DNA of 64,000 nucleotides from CALHRB01 sp964473465. Lineage in GTDB: Bacteria; Bacteroidota; Ignavibacteria; Kapaibacteriales; UBA2268. How positions within the stretch are numbered: position 1 is the stretch's first letter; each line of letters opens with the position of its first letter. A model generated the notes under the pieces. The model saw only the letters and a program-made list of their open reading frames with translations, was not told the DNA's origin and searched no databases. Of the stretch, positions 1-9,337 are shown piece by piece. The DNA lies in contig CAYYPE010000004.1 of the NCBI GenBank assembly GCA_964473465.1, positions 199,585 to 263,584 of the forward strand. Reading direction: 5' to 3'. The position numbers and the translations under genes are program-made.

Positions 1-2
1 GA

Positions 3-452
3 TTCTTTGAGTTCCGGACGAAAAAAAAGCTTCCATCGAATGAGACTGAAGAACTTAATACCGAAAAAAAGTATTCTGTTCTAATCTTAATTTTAATTGG
101 CATAACTGCAGGTGTTCTTTCCGGTTTGTTTGGCATCGGCGGGGGTTTGGTTATGGTTCCAATGATGGTTACATTAATGAAATTTCACCCCAAAAAAGCA
201 GTTGGAACTTCTCTTGCTGCACTTTTGCTCCCGGTTGCACTTCCCGGTGTGATAGAATATTATAATTCTGGTAATTTAAAAATTGAAACAGCTGCTATTT
301 TGGCTCTTGGTCTTGTTTTTGGTTCAATTTTAGGGGCTAAAATTACCATTACTCTACCCACCAAGACAATCAAAAGAGCATATGCAATTTTTTTATTTAT
401 TATGGGTATGGATTTTCTTTTAAGGGGTTTAACATATTTTTTTAAAAATTAG
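3..452 (+). CDS. TauE/SafE-family membrane permease, 3' part only
   Basis: The reading frame is already open at the left edge, so the N-terminal half lies outside the window. The visible part holds a hydrophobic segment followed by the glycine-rich signature GLFGIGGGLVMVP, which is characteristic of TauE/SafE (DUF81) permeases, then two or three further membrane segments and a short basic tail. Family members move sulfite, sulfonates or other small organic anions across the inner membrane; the substrate cannot be told from sequence. The family repeats this motif in its two halves, and the length after it fits the second half. Family assignment is good, function only general. Confidence 0.8.
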   Translation, partial: FFEFRTKKKLPSNETEELNTEKKYSVLILILIGITAGVLSGLFGIGGGLVMVPMMVTLMKFHPKKAVGTSLAALLLPVALPGVIEYYNSGNLKIETAAILALGLVFGSILGAKITITLPTKTIKRAYAIFLFIMGMDFLLRGLTYFFKN

Positions 453-484
453 AAAAGCTTTTTCGGTATTGACTTAAAAAAAAG

Positions 485-492
485 TAATTTTG
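485..492 (+). promoter_or_regulatory. Possible Bacteroidota-type -7 element for thyX
   Basis: The octamer TAATTTTG fits the TAnnTTTG element used by Bacteroidota housekeeping sigma factors and lies 32 bp before the thyX start. No TTTG is seen at the expected 19-21 bp upstream; a TTGACTT begins at 469 with too short a spacing. Weak prediction. Confidence 0.3.
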
Positions 493-524
493 TAATCAAT
501 TTTTTTACTAAATTCATGAACTAA

Positions 525-1379
525 ATGGATAATACGCTAAAAGATGAGCTAATTGGCAAAGAATTCAAAGTTTTGGACAAAGGCTTTGTCAGACTAATTG
601 ATGTCATGGGCGATGACTCTGCAATTGTTCAGGCTGCAAGAGTGTCTTACGGAGAAGGAACAAAAACTGTGCGTGAGGACAGAGGCTTAATCCGTTACTT
701 GATGAGACACCGTCATACTTCTCCTTTCGAGATGGTGGAATTTAAATTTCATATAAAATTGCCCATATTTGTTGCCCGTCAGTGGATTAGACACAGAACA
801 GCAAACGTTAACGAATATAGCGGTCGCTATTCAGTTATAAGAGATGAATTCTATGTGCCCGAAATAGAAGAAATCCGCACACAAAGCCAGATAAATAAAC
901 AGGGACGAAGCGATGAAAATATTTCTCCAGAATTAGCGAAAAATATCACAAAGAAAATTGAAGATACACAATCAAAATTATATTCCGAATACGAAGAATT
1001 TCTTAATCTTAATGTTGCCAGAGAGTTATCGAGAATCAATCTGCCACTTTCAACTTACACCGAATGGTATTGGAAAATTGACCTCCATAATTTATTTCAT
1101 TTCTTAAAGTTGCGATTGGACAAAACCGCTCAATTCGAGATTAGAAAATATGCGGAAATAATGGCTGATATCGTAAAATCAATTGTTCCACTATCCTACG
1201 AGGCTTTCGAAGATTACTTATTAAATTCAGTATCCTTCTCGAAAAATGAATTGTTGTTTCTCAAGAATATATTTAATAACTTGCCTCAAATAAGCGAAGA
1301 ATCTTTGCTTTCCTCTGGTTTTTCGAAAACTGAAGCTCGGGAATTTCTTGATAAATTAGAAATATTTAACAGACTTTAA
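525..1379 (+). CDS. thyX: Flavin-dependent thymidylate synthase ThyX
   Basis: ThyX makes dTMP from dUMP using methylene-tetrahydrofolate, NADPH and FAD, replacing ThyA. The ThyX signature RHRx7S is present as RHRTANVNEYS at residues 89-99, followed by GRYS, and the upstream MRHRHTSPFEMVEF block (60-73) and RQWIRHR are also typical. At 284 residues it is longer than the common 210-250, with a C-terminal extension of about 60 residues after the region 'YWKIDLHNLFHFLKLR' that binds substrate. The start ATG is the first in frame. It stands alone on the plus strand between the permease and a LolA-like pair. Confidence 0.96.
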   Translation: MDNTLKDELIGKEFKVLDKGFVRLIDVMGDDSAIVQAARVSYGEGTKTVREDRGLIRYLMRHRHTSPFEMVEFKFHIKLPIFVARQWIRHRTANVNEYSGRYSVIRDEFYVPEIEEIRTQSQINKQGRSDENISPELAKNITKKIEDTQSKLYSEYEEFLNLNVARELSRINLPLSTYTEWYWKIDLHNLFHFLKLRLDKTAQFEIRKYAEIMADIVKSIVPLSYEAFEDYLLNSVSFSKNELLFLKNIFNNLPQISEESLLSSGFSKTEAREFLDKLEIFNRL

Positions 1380-1459
1380 TTTTTGTCAGGTAACAATTGT
1401 TACGTAATTTGTATTTTTTATTATGTAAAAATCTATATTATTATTGGAGTATTAAAATT

Positions 1460-2164
1460 ATGAAAAAAACAGCTTTTTTGCTTATTTGTTTGTTCATATC
1501 ATCTACTTTTATTTATGCACAAACAGCTGATGAAATCATCAATAAATCTATTAACGCTCTGGGAGGATTAGAAAAATACCAAAATCTAAAATCCATTTAT
1601 GTTAATGCCGAAGTTAATTCAATGGGATTTACAATTCCAATCACAATTACCCAAAAAGGAAAATCTTTTTATATTGAACAAAACTTAATGGGGCAATTGA
1701 TGAAAGTAGGATATGACGGTAATGATGGTTGGATTGTCAATCCAATGAGTGGCAGCACAGAGCCACAAAAAATGGACGAGACTATGCTCGAACAATTCAA
1801 ACAACAAAATGACCTAACCAAAAACCCGCTCTTGAAATTCAAGGAACAAGGAAACAGTTTTGAACTTTTAGGTATCGAAAAGGTTGATAATGTTAAAGCA
1901 TATAAAATTAAAACAATCACAAAAGAAAATGAAGAAAGGATTCTTTTCATTAGCTCTGATAATTACTTACCAGTAAAACTTGTTACTGAAAAAGGTGAGC
2001 AACAAGGCGAAGTTCTCATCAAAGATTATAAAGATCTTGATGGTATTATGATGTTTCACGCTATTGAAGTAAAAAGTCAGGGTCAAAATGTATCTTTTAA
2101 ATTTAATGAAATAAAATTGAATCCAGAAGTTGATGATAACATTTTCAAGATGCCAGCTAAATAA
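1460..2164 (+). CDS. Exported LolA-like protein (soluble paralogue of a tandem pair)
   Basis: This 234-residue protein has a clear Sec signal peptide ending at YAQ (about residues 1-20). The mature part begins with the pattern ADEIINKSINALGGLEKYQN, which is common in Bacteroidota envelope proteins annotated as outer-membrane lipoprotein-sorting (LolA/LolB-like) proteins. An upstream in-frame start at 1397 would add 21 residues before the signal peptide. I prefer 1460, which has GGAG about 10 bp before it. There is no lipobox, so it is probably periplasmic. The next gene encodes a paralogue with the same opening pattern. The function is inferred from the fold family and not proven. Confidence 0.7.
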   Translation: MKKTAFLLICLFISSTFIYAQTADEIINKSINALGGLEKYQNLKSIYVNAEVNSMGFTIPITITQKGKSFYIEQNLMGQLMKVGYDGNDGWIVNPMSGSTEPQKMDETMLEQFKQQNDLTKNPLLKFKEQGNSFELLGIEKVDNVKAYKIKTITKENEERILFISSDNYLPVKLVTEKGEQQGEVLIKDYKDLDGIMMFHAIEVKSQGQNVSFKFNEIKLNPEVDDNIFKMPAK

Positions 2165-2177
2165 TCAGAGGGAAAAA

Positions 2178-2906
2178 ATGAACAATATTAAATTTCATAC
2201 TTTATTTATTTTAGTTATAGCCCTGTTTTTAAATTCATGCTCAGAAAGTCCTGATGATATCATTGATAAGAGCATTAAAGCAAGTGGTGGTCCGGAAGCT
2301 TACAAAAACCTAAAGACTATATCCTGCTCAATGAAAACTACTGTTCTGAATTTTGAACTAATGAGCAATTTATTCTTCAAATTACCTGACAAAATGAGAG
2401 CAGAATATATGTTTCAGGATAAAAAAGGTATTGGTATAATCAATGGAAATACAGGCTGGTCTTACAGCGACACATTAATTCCCTTGGACGAGTCAGCTTT
2501 TAAAACCTTGAAAAGTCAGATGGAATCCCAACTTGATTTTTTTATCAATCCTCTTTATAATTATCAGAAAAAAGGATGGAAGGTTGAATATGTTGGTGAC
2601 GAAAAAGTTAATGGTAAAGATGTGCATAAAATCAGAACTATTGCCAAAGACTCTTCGGAAATATATTACTTTATTGATAAAAATACATATCTTATCCAGA
2701 GAACTAACAGCAAAACATTAGTTAATAATGTCTTTGTCGAAGCAACAGCCGTATTTTCGAATTATAAAAAAATTAAAGGTTTATTGATTCCAAGAGTTAT
2801 TAGTATTTTCACTGAGGGAAGAAAAACTGCCGAAATGAAATTCGAGAAAGTTGATATTAATACAAATCTCGATGATGCTCTCTTTTCAGTCTCAAGCTTG
2901 AAATAG
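2178..2906 (+). CDS. LolA-like lipoprotein (tandem paralogue)
   Basis: 242 residues. The signal sequence ends in the lipobox LNSC, so it is predicted to be a lipoprotein. The mature start, SPDDIIDKSIKASGGPEAYKNL, matches the neighbour's opening, and the two proteins keep similar lengths and spacing of the central WxY/GNTGW region, indicating an old tandem duplication. I chose the ATG at 2178 because it follows AGAGGG and gives a proper signal peptide; the earlier in-frame ATG at 2130 lies inside the previous gene. The genes are 13 bp apart and surely co-transcribed. A soluble/lipidated pair is reminiscent of LolA/LolB, which is an inference. Confidence 0.7.
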   Translation: MNNIKFHTLFILVIALFLNSCSESPDDIIDKSIKASGGPEAYKNLKTISCSMKTTVLNFELMSNLFFKLPDKMRAEYMFQDKKGIGIINGNTGWSYSDTLIPLDESAFKTLKSQMESQLDFFINPLYNYQKKGWKVEYVGDEKVNGKDVHKIRTIAKDSSEIYYFIDKNTYLIQRTNSKTLVNNVFVEATAVFSNYKKIKGLLIPRVISIFTEGRKTAEMKFEKVDINTNLDDALFSVSSLK

Positions 2907-2959
2907 CTTTGATTTTTTACCCTTAATTATAAAACAATTGAGAGACATAATAATTAATT

Positions 2960-2985
2960 GAACAAGGGGTTTAAACCCCTTGTTC
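2960..2985. terminator. Bidirectional hairpin between convergent genes
   Basis: A perfect 26-bp palindrome (GAACAAGGGGTTT and its exact inverse) lies between the converging stops of the LolA-like lipoprotein and the Tricorn-like protease. Symmetry and position suggest a two-way terminator. The trailing T tract is short, so rho-independent strength is uncertain. Confidence 0.6.
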
Positions 2986-3001
2986 AGTTTATCAACACAA
3001 T

Positions 3002-6000
3002 CTATTTTTTAATTGGATATGGTGGAACTGTTGGAATTTTTGGTTTCTTATCGGTTTTGATTTCTTCAAGTATCACTTCGATAGCTTTGTTCAATTGCTG
3101 ATCAGTTCCTTCCCATTCAAGAGCAGGATCATTATCAACTTCAATGTCAGGAATCATACCCACTCCTTCGAGAATCCAAGTTCCATCTGCACCAAAGTTA
3201 GCAAACTCAGGTCGCATCAAATAACCACCATCAATGAAAGGCATTGACCCACGGATACCAATAACACCTCCCCATGATCTTTTTCCAATCAACTTTCCAA
3301 GCCCGAGCTTCTTGAATTGATAAGGAAATAAATCACCATCCGAGGCGGAGAGTTCATTCAACAAGCAAACCATTGGTCCTGTCATAACAGCGTCAGGATT
3401 GGTTTGAACAACTTCCTGATTTCGTGCATGTTTGGCAACAACCAGAATTCTTCTCAATCTTTCGATTATCATGGGCGAAACATTACCTCCACCGTTGAAC
3501 CTATCATCAACAATTAAGGCTTCTTTTCTGACTTGAGGATAAAAATATTTAACAAATTCATTCAATCCATTATTGACTGCCATATCAGGGATATGAACAT
3601 AGGCAACCCTGTCATTTGTAGCGAGGTCAACTTTTTTGCGATTTTCCTCAACCCAGTTGAAGTATCTCAGTCCGGCTTCGCTTGAAATTGTTTTAACGTC
3701 AAATTCTTTAGCACCGGTCTCAGTTGGTTTAGAATTAACTTTGATTTTCACAAATTTATCATTCTTATTAACAAGAGCTTTGAATGGGTGCATATTTTGT
3801 GATAACTTTATTCCATCAATAGAAATAAGATAATCACCTTCCTTTATATTAAGTCCGGGCTCGGTCAGTGGAGACCTTGTCTTTTCGTCCCAATTTCTAC
3901 CCTGATAAATTTTTGAAATTTTATAAAAACCCGAGGCTTTGTCAAGCTCAAATTCAGCACCAAGTAAACCAATTTGAACAGGTTTTACTTCTGGCATATC
4001 TCCGCCACCTACATAAGCGTGTCCAACGTTAATTTCGCCTATCATTTCGCCAATTATATAAGTTAAATCAAATCTGTGATTAACATAAGGTAATAATTCA
4101 GCATATTTTTCGCCAATTGCTTTCCAATCCACTCCATGCATATTCGGATCGTAAAAGAAATCACGCATTTGTCTCCAGCTTTCGTTGAAAATCTGTTTCC
4201 ATTCTGCTTTGCGGTCAATTTCGACCTCCATATTTTCAAGATTAAGTTTACCAGATGAGGTATTAATTTTTTCTTTTAAGTCAGATATATAATAATCCCC
4301 CCCACTCTGGAATAGTATTTTCTTTCGATTTGCAGAAATCTCATAAGCCGAAAAATCACCTACTTCGCTTTCCTTGCGTTCAACAAGATCGAAGACATTA
4401 AGAGCAGACTTTCTTCCAAGCCCGGATTTGACGTAATATAGTTTATTCCCTACTGAAGTCAGATTATAATAATTACCAGCTGAAACAGGAAGTTCGAAAA
4501 CCCTATCGGCAATGCCGTCTAAATGAATAATAATATCTTTGCTTTTGGAGTCTTTTCCATCTTTAGATTTTTCATCCTTTTTATCGGATTTTTTATCTTT
4601 GTCGGTTTCTTTTGTTTCTTTTTGCTCAGTTATAATTTCTGCTTCATCGCTTTCGAAAACAAAAGGTGTCTTCAGGGAATCTTGCAGGGTAACTCCAAAA
4701 ATTGTGGACATATTGTTGAAAGAAGGATTCCATTCTATATTGCTTATTGTCGCATTGAAAGTTCGGTCTGATACAAAAAATAAATATTTTCCATCCTCTG
4801 AGAAACAAGGAGAATTACTCTCAAAAAATGGGTGGCTGATATTAGTGGTTTTACCGTCCGATAATGAGTATAGCATAATGGAATTAACTGTAACATTCGG
4901 AGCATCAGTAAAAGCAATCCATTTGCTATCGGGAGACCAAGTAAAATCGGTAATCTCCCAGACCTTTGATTTAGTAATATTAGTTCTTTTCTTTGTATCA
5001 ATGTCATAATAATATAGCTGCATTGATTTGTCTGAGCAAAGTAATTTTTTACTGTCTGGTGACCATTTCAGATTGTAGCGATAAACATTTCCATCTGTGG
5101 AAATTCTTGTTTTTTCTGAGCCGTCTGGCTTTATAATATAAATTTCATCCTCACCTGACTCATCACTAACATAAGCAATCCATCTTCCATCGGGCGACCA
5201 GACAGGATTTCTGTCATGAACTCCTGGAGAATTTGTCAAATTACGAATGTTACCCTTTTCCGCAGGGACAGTAAATATTTCCCCACGGGACGAGAAAAGA
5301 GCCCTTTTGCCATCAGGTGATATTTCAAAAGATACGATGTTTTCTTTAACATTCTTAATCGTTGACCTTACAATTGGAAAGTCCTCTGCTATCTGAATTG
5401 AAACTTTTTCTACCTTTTCTGTGTTCAAATCCATTAAATATACATATCCACCATTTTCGAATGCAATGAAGTCAGTTCCGATGGATGGAAATTTTACATC
5501 ATACTTATCAAAATTCGTAATCTTTTTATTTTCTTTGGTCGTAAGATTATAGCAAAAGAGGTTCATTGTATGATCACGGTCTGAAATATAATAAACTTTA
5601 TCCTTATGCCACATTGGTATGATATCCTGAGCTGGATTGTTTGTTATATTTTCTAATTTTTTTGTATTGAAATCATAAATCCAGATATCATCAGCCTGAC
5701 CGCCACGATAACGCTTCCATGTTCTAAATTCACGGAAAACTCTATTATAAGCAATTTTGCTTCCATCTGGTGACAATGATGCAAAACCACTTCGTGGAAG
5801 TTTAATCTTTTCGGGTAATCCATTATCAACAGAAATCAAAAAAAGCTGACCGGTCCATGCATTCCAGCTTTCATGCCTTGAACGATACAGGATTTTTTTA
5901 CCATCTGGCGTCCAATGCATAATAATTTCATCAGGACCCATTCTTTCGGGTAGATTAGGAATATCCATACTATAAGTTAATCTTTTGGGTTCACCACCTT

Positions 6001-6277
6001 GGGAAGGTATAGTATAAATGTCTCTATTCCCGTCGTATTCAGCAGTGAAAGCTATTGTTTTGCCGTCAGGAGAAAAACGAGGAAACATTTCTATTCCCTC
6101 AGAACTTGTTATTTTTCTGGCAAGACCACCATCTTTTGAAACTACATAGATGTCCCCGGCATAAACAAAGGTTATCTGGTCCTTTGAAGCATTTGGAAAT
6201 CTTAATAATCTTGCTTCCTGAGCGAAGAGACTAAATGTTACAAATAAAGAAATAATTAAATATAAAATACTACGCAT
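3002..6277 (-). CDS. Tricorn-like S41 family serine protease, exported
   Basis: 1091 residues with an N-terminal signal peptide ending at LFAQ. Residues about 25-540 hold repeated TolB/PD40-type blades (patterns such as FSPDGKTIAF, WSPDGRWIAY and WTPDGKKILY) that build two propellers. A very Lys/Asp-rich linker occupies about 545-585. A Tricorn core domain follows, with NVGHAYVGGGDMP carrying the likely catalytic His near 754, then a PDZ domain (about 770-865). The S41 peptidase core carries the nucleophile in NELSASDGD near 976. Bacteroidota homologues are periplasmic or surface peptidases acting on oligopeptides. The charged linker is longer than in archaeal Tricorn. It is a single-gene unit on the minus strand. 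Confidence 0.92.
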   Translation of the reverse strand: MRSILYLIISLFVTFSLFAQEARLLRFPNASKDQITFVYAGDIYVVSKDGGLARKITSSEGIEMFPRFSPDGKTIAFTAEYDGNRDIYTIPSQGGEPKRLTYSMDIPNLPERMGPDEIIMHWTPDGKKILYRSRHESWNAWTGQLFLISVDNGLPEKIKLPRSGFASLSPDGSKIAYNRVFREFRTWKRYRGGQADDIWIYDFNTKKLENITNNPAQDIIPMWHKDKVYYISDRDHTMNLFCYNLTTKENKKITNFDKYDVKFPSIGTDFIAFENGGYVYLMDLNTEKVEKVSIQIAEDFPIVRSTIKNVKENIVSFEISPDGKRALFSSRGEIFTVPAEKGNIRNLTNSPGVHDRNPVWSPDGRWIAYVSDESGEDEIYIIKPDGSEKTRISTDGNVYRYNLKWSPDSKKLLCSDKSMQLYYYDIDTKKRTNITKSKVWEITDFTWSPDSKWIAFTDAPNVTVNSIMLYSLSDGKTTNISHPFFESNSPCFSEDGKYLFFVSDRTFNATISNIEWNPSFNNMSTIFGVTLQDSLKTPFVFESDEAEIITEQKETKETDKDKKSDKKDEKSKDGKDSKSKDIIIHLDGIADRVFELPVSAGNYYNLTSVGNKLYYVKSGLGRKSALNVFDLVERKESEVGDFSAYEISANRKKILFQSGGDYYISDLKEKINTSSGKLNLENMEVEIDRKAEWKQIFNESWRQMRDFFYDPNMHGVDWKAIGEKYAELLPYVNHRFDLTYIIGEMIGEINVGHAYVGGGDMPEVKPVQIGLLGAEFELDKASGFYKISKIYQGRNWDEKTRSPLTEPGLNIKEGDYLISIDGIKLSQNMHPFKALVNKNDKFVKIKVNSKPTETGAKEFDVKTISSEAGLRYFNWVEENRKKVDLATNDRVAYVHIPDMAVNNGLNEFVKYFYPQVRKEALIVDDRFNGGGNVSPMIIERLRRILVVAKHARNQEVVQTNPDAVMTGPMVCLLNELSASDGDLFPYQFKKLGLGKLIGKRSWGGVIGIRGSMPFIDGGYLMRPEFANFGADGTWILEGVGMIPDIEVDNDPALEWEGTDQQLNKAIEVILEEIKTDKKPKIPTVPPYPIKK

Positions 6278-6451
6278 TAATTTAATCCTAAAAATTAAAC
6301 ATAATTTTATCTTACGAAAAAATAATTAAAATGTTAATAAAAAAACAACAAATTTACGTAGAATTTTCTGATTTTGTTTGTATTTCAGCTTTTTTCTTTA
6401 TATTTTTATGCTTTAATCGTTATTAATACTGAAGATTATTGTGAGGGAAAA

Positions 6452-7117
6452 ATGAAATCTTTTATTGTTTTTTTAATATTTTTAACACTGCCCTTTTTCT
6501 ATCAGGGTAATAATACTAATTTTGTTCTTTTAGCTCAGGAAGAGGAGATTCTCGAAGAAGAATCAACTCCCAAAAAAGAAAAAGAACAAGTGCAAGAAAA
6601 AGAAAAAAAGCAGGAACTTGAAGAATTTGAAGAGTCGGACAAAGGAGAATCAAAAATACCTGACCGTTTAAGATATTACAAAGAAAAATACGAAGCAACT
6701 TATCAAAATTCCTTCGAATCTGTTTGGAATGCTGTTAAACAGTCTATAATTGATTTGAATTGTATGATAGCACAGGAAAAGTATTCACAAACAGATGACG
6801 GCTTTTTCAAAGGAAAGGTGGAATCCGATTATTGCGTTTTTAGTGTTGGGCTCGATTCAACATTCGATGTACTGAAAAGATACAGTCTTGAATTGCCATT
6901 GATAAGAGGTGGGAGATGGATGACGGGTAGAATGAAATATGTCTTTAACATTGAAGAAAAAAGCGACGGAAGCGTATATTTGCTTTTACGCGGCGAAATC
7001 AGTGGCTTTGAAAATTACGTTACCCACCGTGTTCATTTCTGGAAATCCAATGGGTACTGGGAAACATACATCCTGAACAGAATAAAAGAAAAATTAACAG
7101 CAGTAAAAAACGAATAA
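6452..7117 (+). CDS. Exported protein of unknown function with a Glu/Lys-rich N-terminal region
   Basis: I do not recognise the family. The chosen start follows GAGGG and gives a signal peptide ending near LLAQ; an in-frame start at 6374 would put 26 extra residues in front. After it comes a strongly charged stretch (about residues 33-65, mostly Glu and Lys) that may be disordered or helical. A compact domain of about 150 residues follows, opening with YQNSFESVWNAVKQSI. That pattern (a domain entering with a helix that precedes strands) resembles small exported alpha/beta 'helix-grip' domains such as those in BamC-like lipoproteins, but this is only an impression. The tRNA-Val gene starts 8 bp after its stop. 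Confidence 0.65.
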   Translation: MKSFIVFLIFLTLPFFYQGNNTNFVLLAQEEEILEEESTPKKEKEQVQEKEKKQELEEFEESDKGESKIPDRLRYYKEKYEATYQNSFESVWNAVKQSIIDLNCMIAQEKYSQTDDGFFKGKVESDYCVFSVGLDSTFDVLKRYSLELPLIRGGRWMTGRMKYVFNIEEKSDGSVYLLLRGEISGFENYVTHRVHFWKSNGYWETYILNRIKEKLTAVKNE

Positions 7118-7125
7118 TTTTTGAT

Positions 7126-7200
7126 GGTCGCTTAGCTCAGCTGGTCCAGAGCGTTCGCCTCACACGCGAAAGGTCACAGGTTCAAATCCCGTAGCGACCA
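7126..7200 (+). tRNA. tRNA-Val (anticodon CAC)
   Basis: All four arms fold: a 7-bp acceptor stem GGTCGCT/AGCGACC, D stem GCTC/GAGC, anticodon stem TTCGC/GCGAA with loop CTCACAC, and a T arm with TTCAAAT. The anticodon CAC reads GUG. There is one A-C mismatch in the T stem and CCA is not encoded. The D loop is long, giving 75 nt. Confidence 0.93.
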
Positions 7201-7254
7201 CTTCTTCCCTACGATTTATTATCTATTTAGGTAAAAATTAATTAAAAGAGTTGG

Positions 7255-7327
7255 CTGCCCCGCCAGGGCTCGAACCTGGACTCTTCTGATCCAGAGTCAG
7301 ACGTGTTGCCAGTTACACCACAGGGCA
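7255..7327 (-). tRNA. tRNA-Gln (anticodon CTG)
   Basis: On the minus strand the arms are acceptor TGCCCTG/CGGGGCA, D stem GTGT/ACAC, anticodon stem TCTGA/TCAGA with loop CTCTGGA, variable loop AGAGT and T stem CCAGG/CCTGG with TTCGAGC. The discriminator is G, as usual for Gln. The anticodon CUG reads only CAG, so a separate UUG tRNA must exist elsewhere. CCA is not encoded. Confidence 0.94.
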
Positions 7328-7339
7328 AATTATTTGTCG

Positions 7340-7412
<73 letters not shown>

Positions 7413-7482
7413 AATTAGAATTGCAAAATTACCAAATTTATTTTTAATACTAAAACTATTTTTCGGTATTCTATTCTTTTTT

Positions 7483-8493
7483 TTATAACTGAACAAAGCC
7501 TATTTTTTTGAATACTTTTCGAAGGGTCTTTGAGGCCTGACGTCTGGCTGATTCAGCTCCATAGGATAAAATTTCCTTTAGATGCTTTTCATTCGACCTT
7601 ATTTCCAAAAACCTTGTTCTGATAGGATTAATCCACTTTGCAACCGAATTGGCAACCTCCGATTTAAATTCTCCATAACCCTGACCCTTGAATTCTTCCT
7701 CGATTTCTTTGAAAGATTTACCAGTAGCTAAAGAAAGGAGAGTCATCAGATTTGAAATTCCCGGTTTTTCAGGAGAATATTTTATTTCTGAACCTGAATC
7801 TGTTACAGCTCTTTTAATTTTGCTAATGATTTCATTGTCTGAGTCAGTTAAAAAAATTGTAGCCTTTTGATTCTCGTCTGATTTTGACATTTTTTTGGTT
7901 GGCTCCTGAAGACTCATGATTCTCGCACCAACAGGTGGTATGTAAGGTTCTGGAATTTTGAAAGTATCAGAATATAAAAAATTAAAACGTTGGGCAAGAT
8001 TTCTTGTTAATTCAAGATGTTGCTTCTGGTCTTCTCCTACGGGCACAAGGTCTGACTGATATAACAATATATCTGCAGCCATTAACACTGGATAGGCGAA
8101 TAAACCAACATTGATATTTTCTGCATGTTGTTGAGATTTGTCCTTGAACTGTGTCATCCTGCTGCATTCCCCCATACCGGTAAAACAGTTAAGTATCCAT
8201 GCAAGCTGGGCATGTTCGGTTACGTGTGATTGAATGAATAATGTGCATTTTTCATGGTCTATTCCGCAAGCTAAAAACATTGCTGCAAGGTCAAGAGTCC
8301 ATTTTCTTAACATTGCAGGTTCCTGCTTTACTGTTATTGCGTGAAGATCAACAATTGTGAAATAACAGTTATATTCATCCTGCAAATCCACCCAGTTCTT
8401 TATTGCTCCGGTTAAGTGACCAATATGAAGATTTCCGGAAGGTTGAATTCCGCTCAAAATTATTTTTTTTTCTGCTAATGCTGCTTCGCTCAT
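7483..8493 (-). CDS. trpS: Tryptophan-tRNA ligase
   Basis: 336-residue class I aminoacyl-tRNA synthetase that charges tRNA-Trp. The HIGH motif appears as NLHIGHLTGA near residue 26 and the KMSKS loop as TKKMSKSDEN; the length fits bacterial TrpRS (about 330-340). I start it at the ATG giving MSEAALAEKK rather than the upstream in-frame TTG (8511), which would add six residues. The gene is monocistronic, downstream of the LiaF-like gene and followed on the same strand by tRNA-Ala and tRNA-Gln. Confidence 0.96.
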   Translation of the reverse strand: MSEAALAEKKIILSGIQPSGNLHIGHLTGAIKNWVDLQDEYNCYFTIVDLHAITVKQEPAMLRKWTLDLAAMFLACGIDHEKCTLFIQSHVTEHAQLAWILNCFTGMGECSRMTQFKDKSQQHAENINVGLFAYPVLMAADILLYQSDLVPVGEDQKQHLELTRNLAQRFNFLYSDTFKIPEPYIPPVGARIMSLQEPTKKMSKSDENQKATIFLTDSDNEIISKIKRAVTDSGSEIKYSPEKPGISNLMTLLSLATGKSFKEIEEEFKGQGYGEFKSEVANSVAKWINPIRTRFLEIRSNEKHLKEILSYGAESARRQASKTLRKVFKKIGFVQL

Positions 8494-8545
8494 TATCAAA
8501 ATCCCAACCAAAATTCATTATTTACGATAAAAGGGATATTTGATT

Positions 8546-9217
8546 TTAATTCCTGATTTCAATTCCACCGAAAGAAATATTATAATTTATTTTAACAGTT
8601 TTCATTTCCTCGTCAGATAAATTATATGGATGAGTTTTATTCTCCAGTGCACCAAAAAATGGTGAACCATTGATAATTAAAACCCAGTTTACAGGAACTT
8701 TTAATTCGATACCTCCGAAGCTTACATTCAGGTTTATCTCGATATTATCATTAATCACTTTTACATTACGCAGGTCAACATCTGCTCCTCCAAAATATGC
8801 GGTGATATTTCCTCCCCGAAAATCATCTGAATTTACTATTTGCTTAAGTCCTGAAAACACTGCTGAATAATTTATCGTGTGTTCATCCCCGGAAACGTTT
8901 GACTTACCAACTGGAAATCTGCCAAATATTATCCATATACCGATAAGAATAAATATTAGAGGAAGGAAAGCATCCCAGAAACCTATTGGTAGAATATTTA
9001 TATTGTTCACAATTAATAGTATTCCAATAATCATTAGAATTATCGGAAACATAGTAAATGGTTTCCTCTCTATCATAAGTTTGACCCCAAAAAAAATCAA
9101 TATCAGAGGCCACCAATTTCCAATTAATTCCCCAAAGTCAAATACATTGAAGGAATCCATTAATAGACCAATCCCAATAATAATGAGCACCGTCGCCAAA
9201 ATCTTCTTTGTTTTCAT
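8546..9217 (-). CDS. LiaI/LiaF-like transmembrane protein
   Basis: 223 residues. About four hydrophobic helices occupy residues 5-105, with the repeated GIGLL/IGIWIIF pattern of the LiaF N-terminal (DUF5668-type) membrane region. The C-terminal 110 residues form a Gly- and Asn-rich beta-repeat domain containing FGGADVDLRNV and FGGIEIRN, the cell-wall-active antibiotic response fold. In Firmicutes LiaF restrains the LiaRS system; in Bacteroidota such proteins are common without liaRS, and none is seen nearby, so the role is unknown. It ends 52 bp upstream of trpS. Confidence 0.82.
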   Translation of the reverse strand: MKTKKILATVLIIIGIGLLMDSFNVFDFGELIGNWWPLILIFFGVKLMIERKPFTMFPIILMIIGILLIVNNINILPIGFWDAFLPLIFILIGIWIIFGRFPVGKSNVSGDEHTINYSAVFSGLKQIVNSDDFRGGNITAYFGGADVDLRNVKVINDNIEINLNVSFGGIELKVPVNWVLIINGSPFFGALENKTHPYNLSDEEMKTVKINYNISFGGIEIRN

Positions 9218-9286
9218 AATATCACCTTTTCTTCATCTTACAATTTACAATTTAGATTACGTTAAAATTAGAAAAAAGTTCTTAAA

Positions 9287-9318
9287 TTGTTAAACAACTG
9301 AAATGTTATATAAATTTG
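9287..9318 (+). promoter_or_regulatory. Bacteroidota-type promoter for the DMT transporter
   Basis: TTG at 9287-9289 and TAAATTTG at 9311-9318 are 21 bp apart, matching the Bacteroidota -33/-7 layout. The predicted start would lie about 13 bp before the ATG at 9338. Confidence 0.5.
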
Positions 9319-9337
9319 TTGGTTAAAATAATTAAAA

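Noticed and set aside
1397..1459. N-terminal extension of the LolA-like protein
   Set aside because: Places 21 residues in front of a complete signal peptide and lacks a ribosome site; the ATG at 1460 is better.
4539..5009. 156-codon open frame on the plus strand inside the Tricorn-like gene
   Set aside because: Hydrophobic antisense shadow of a well-supported gene with propeller motifs; no ribosome site or family pattern.
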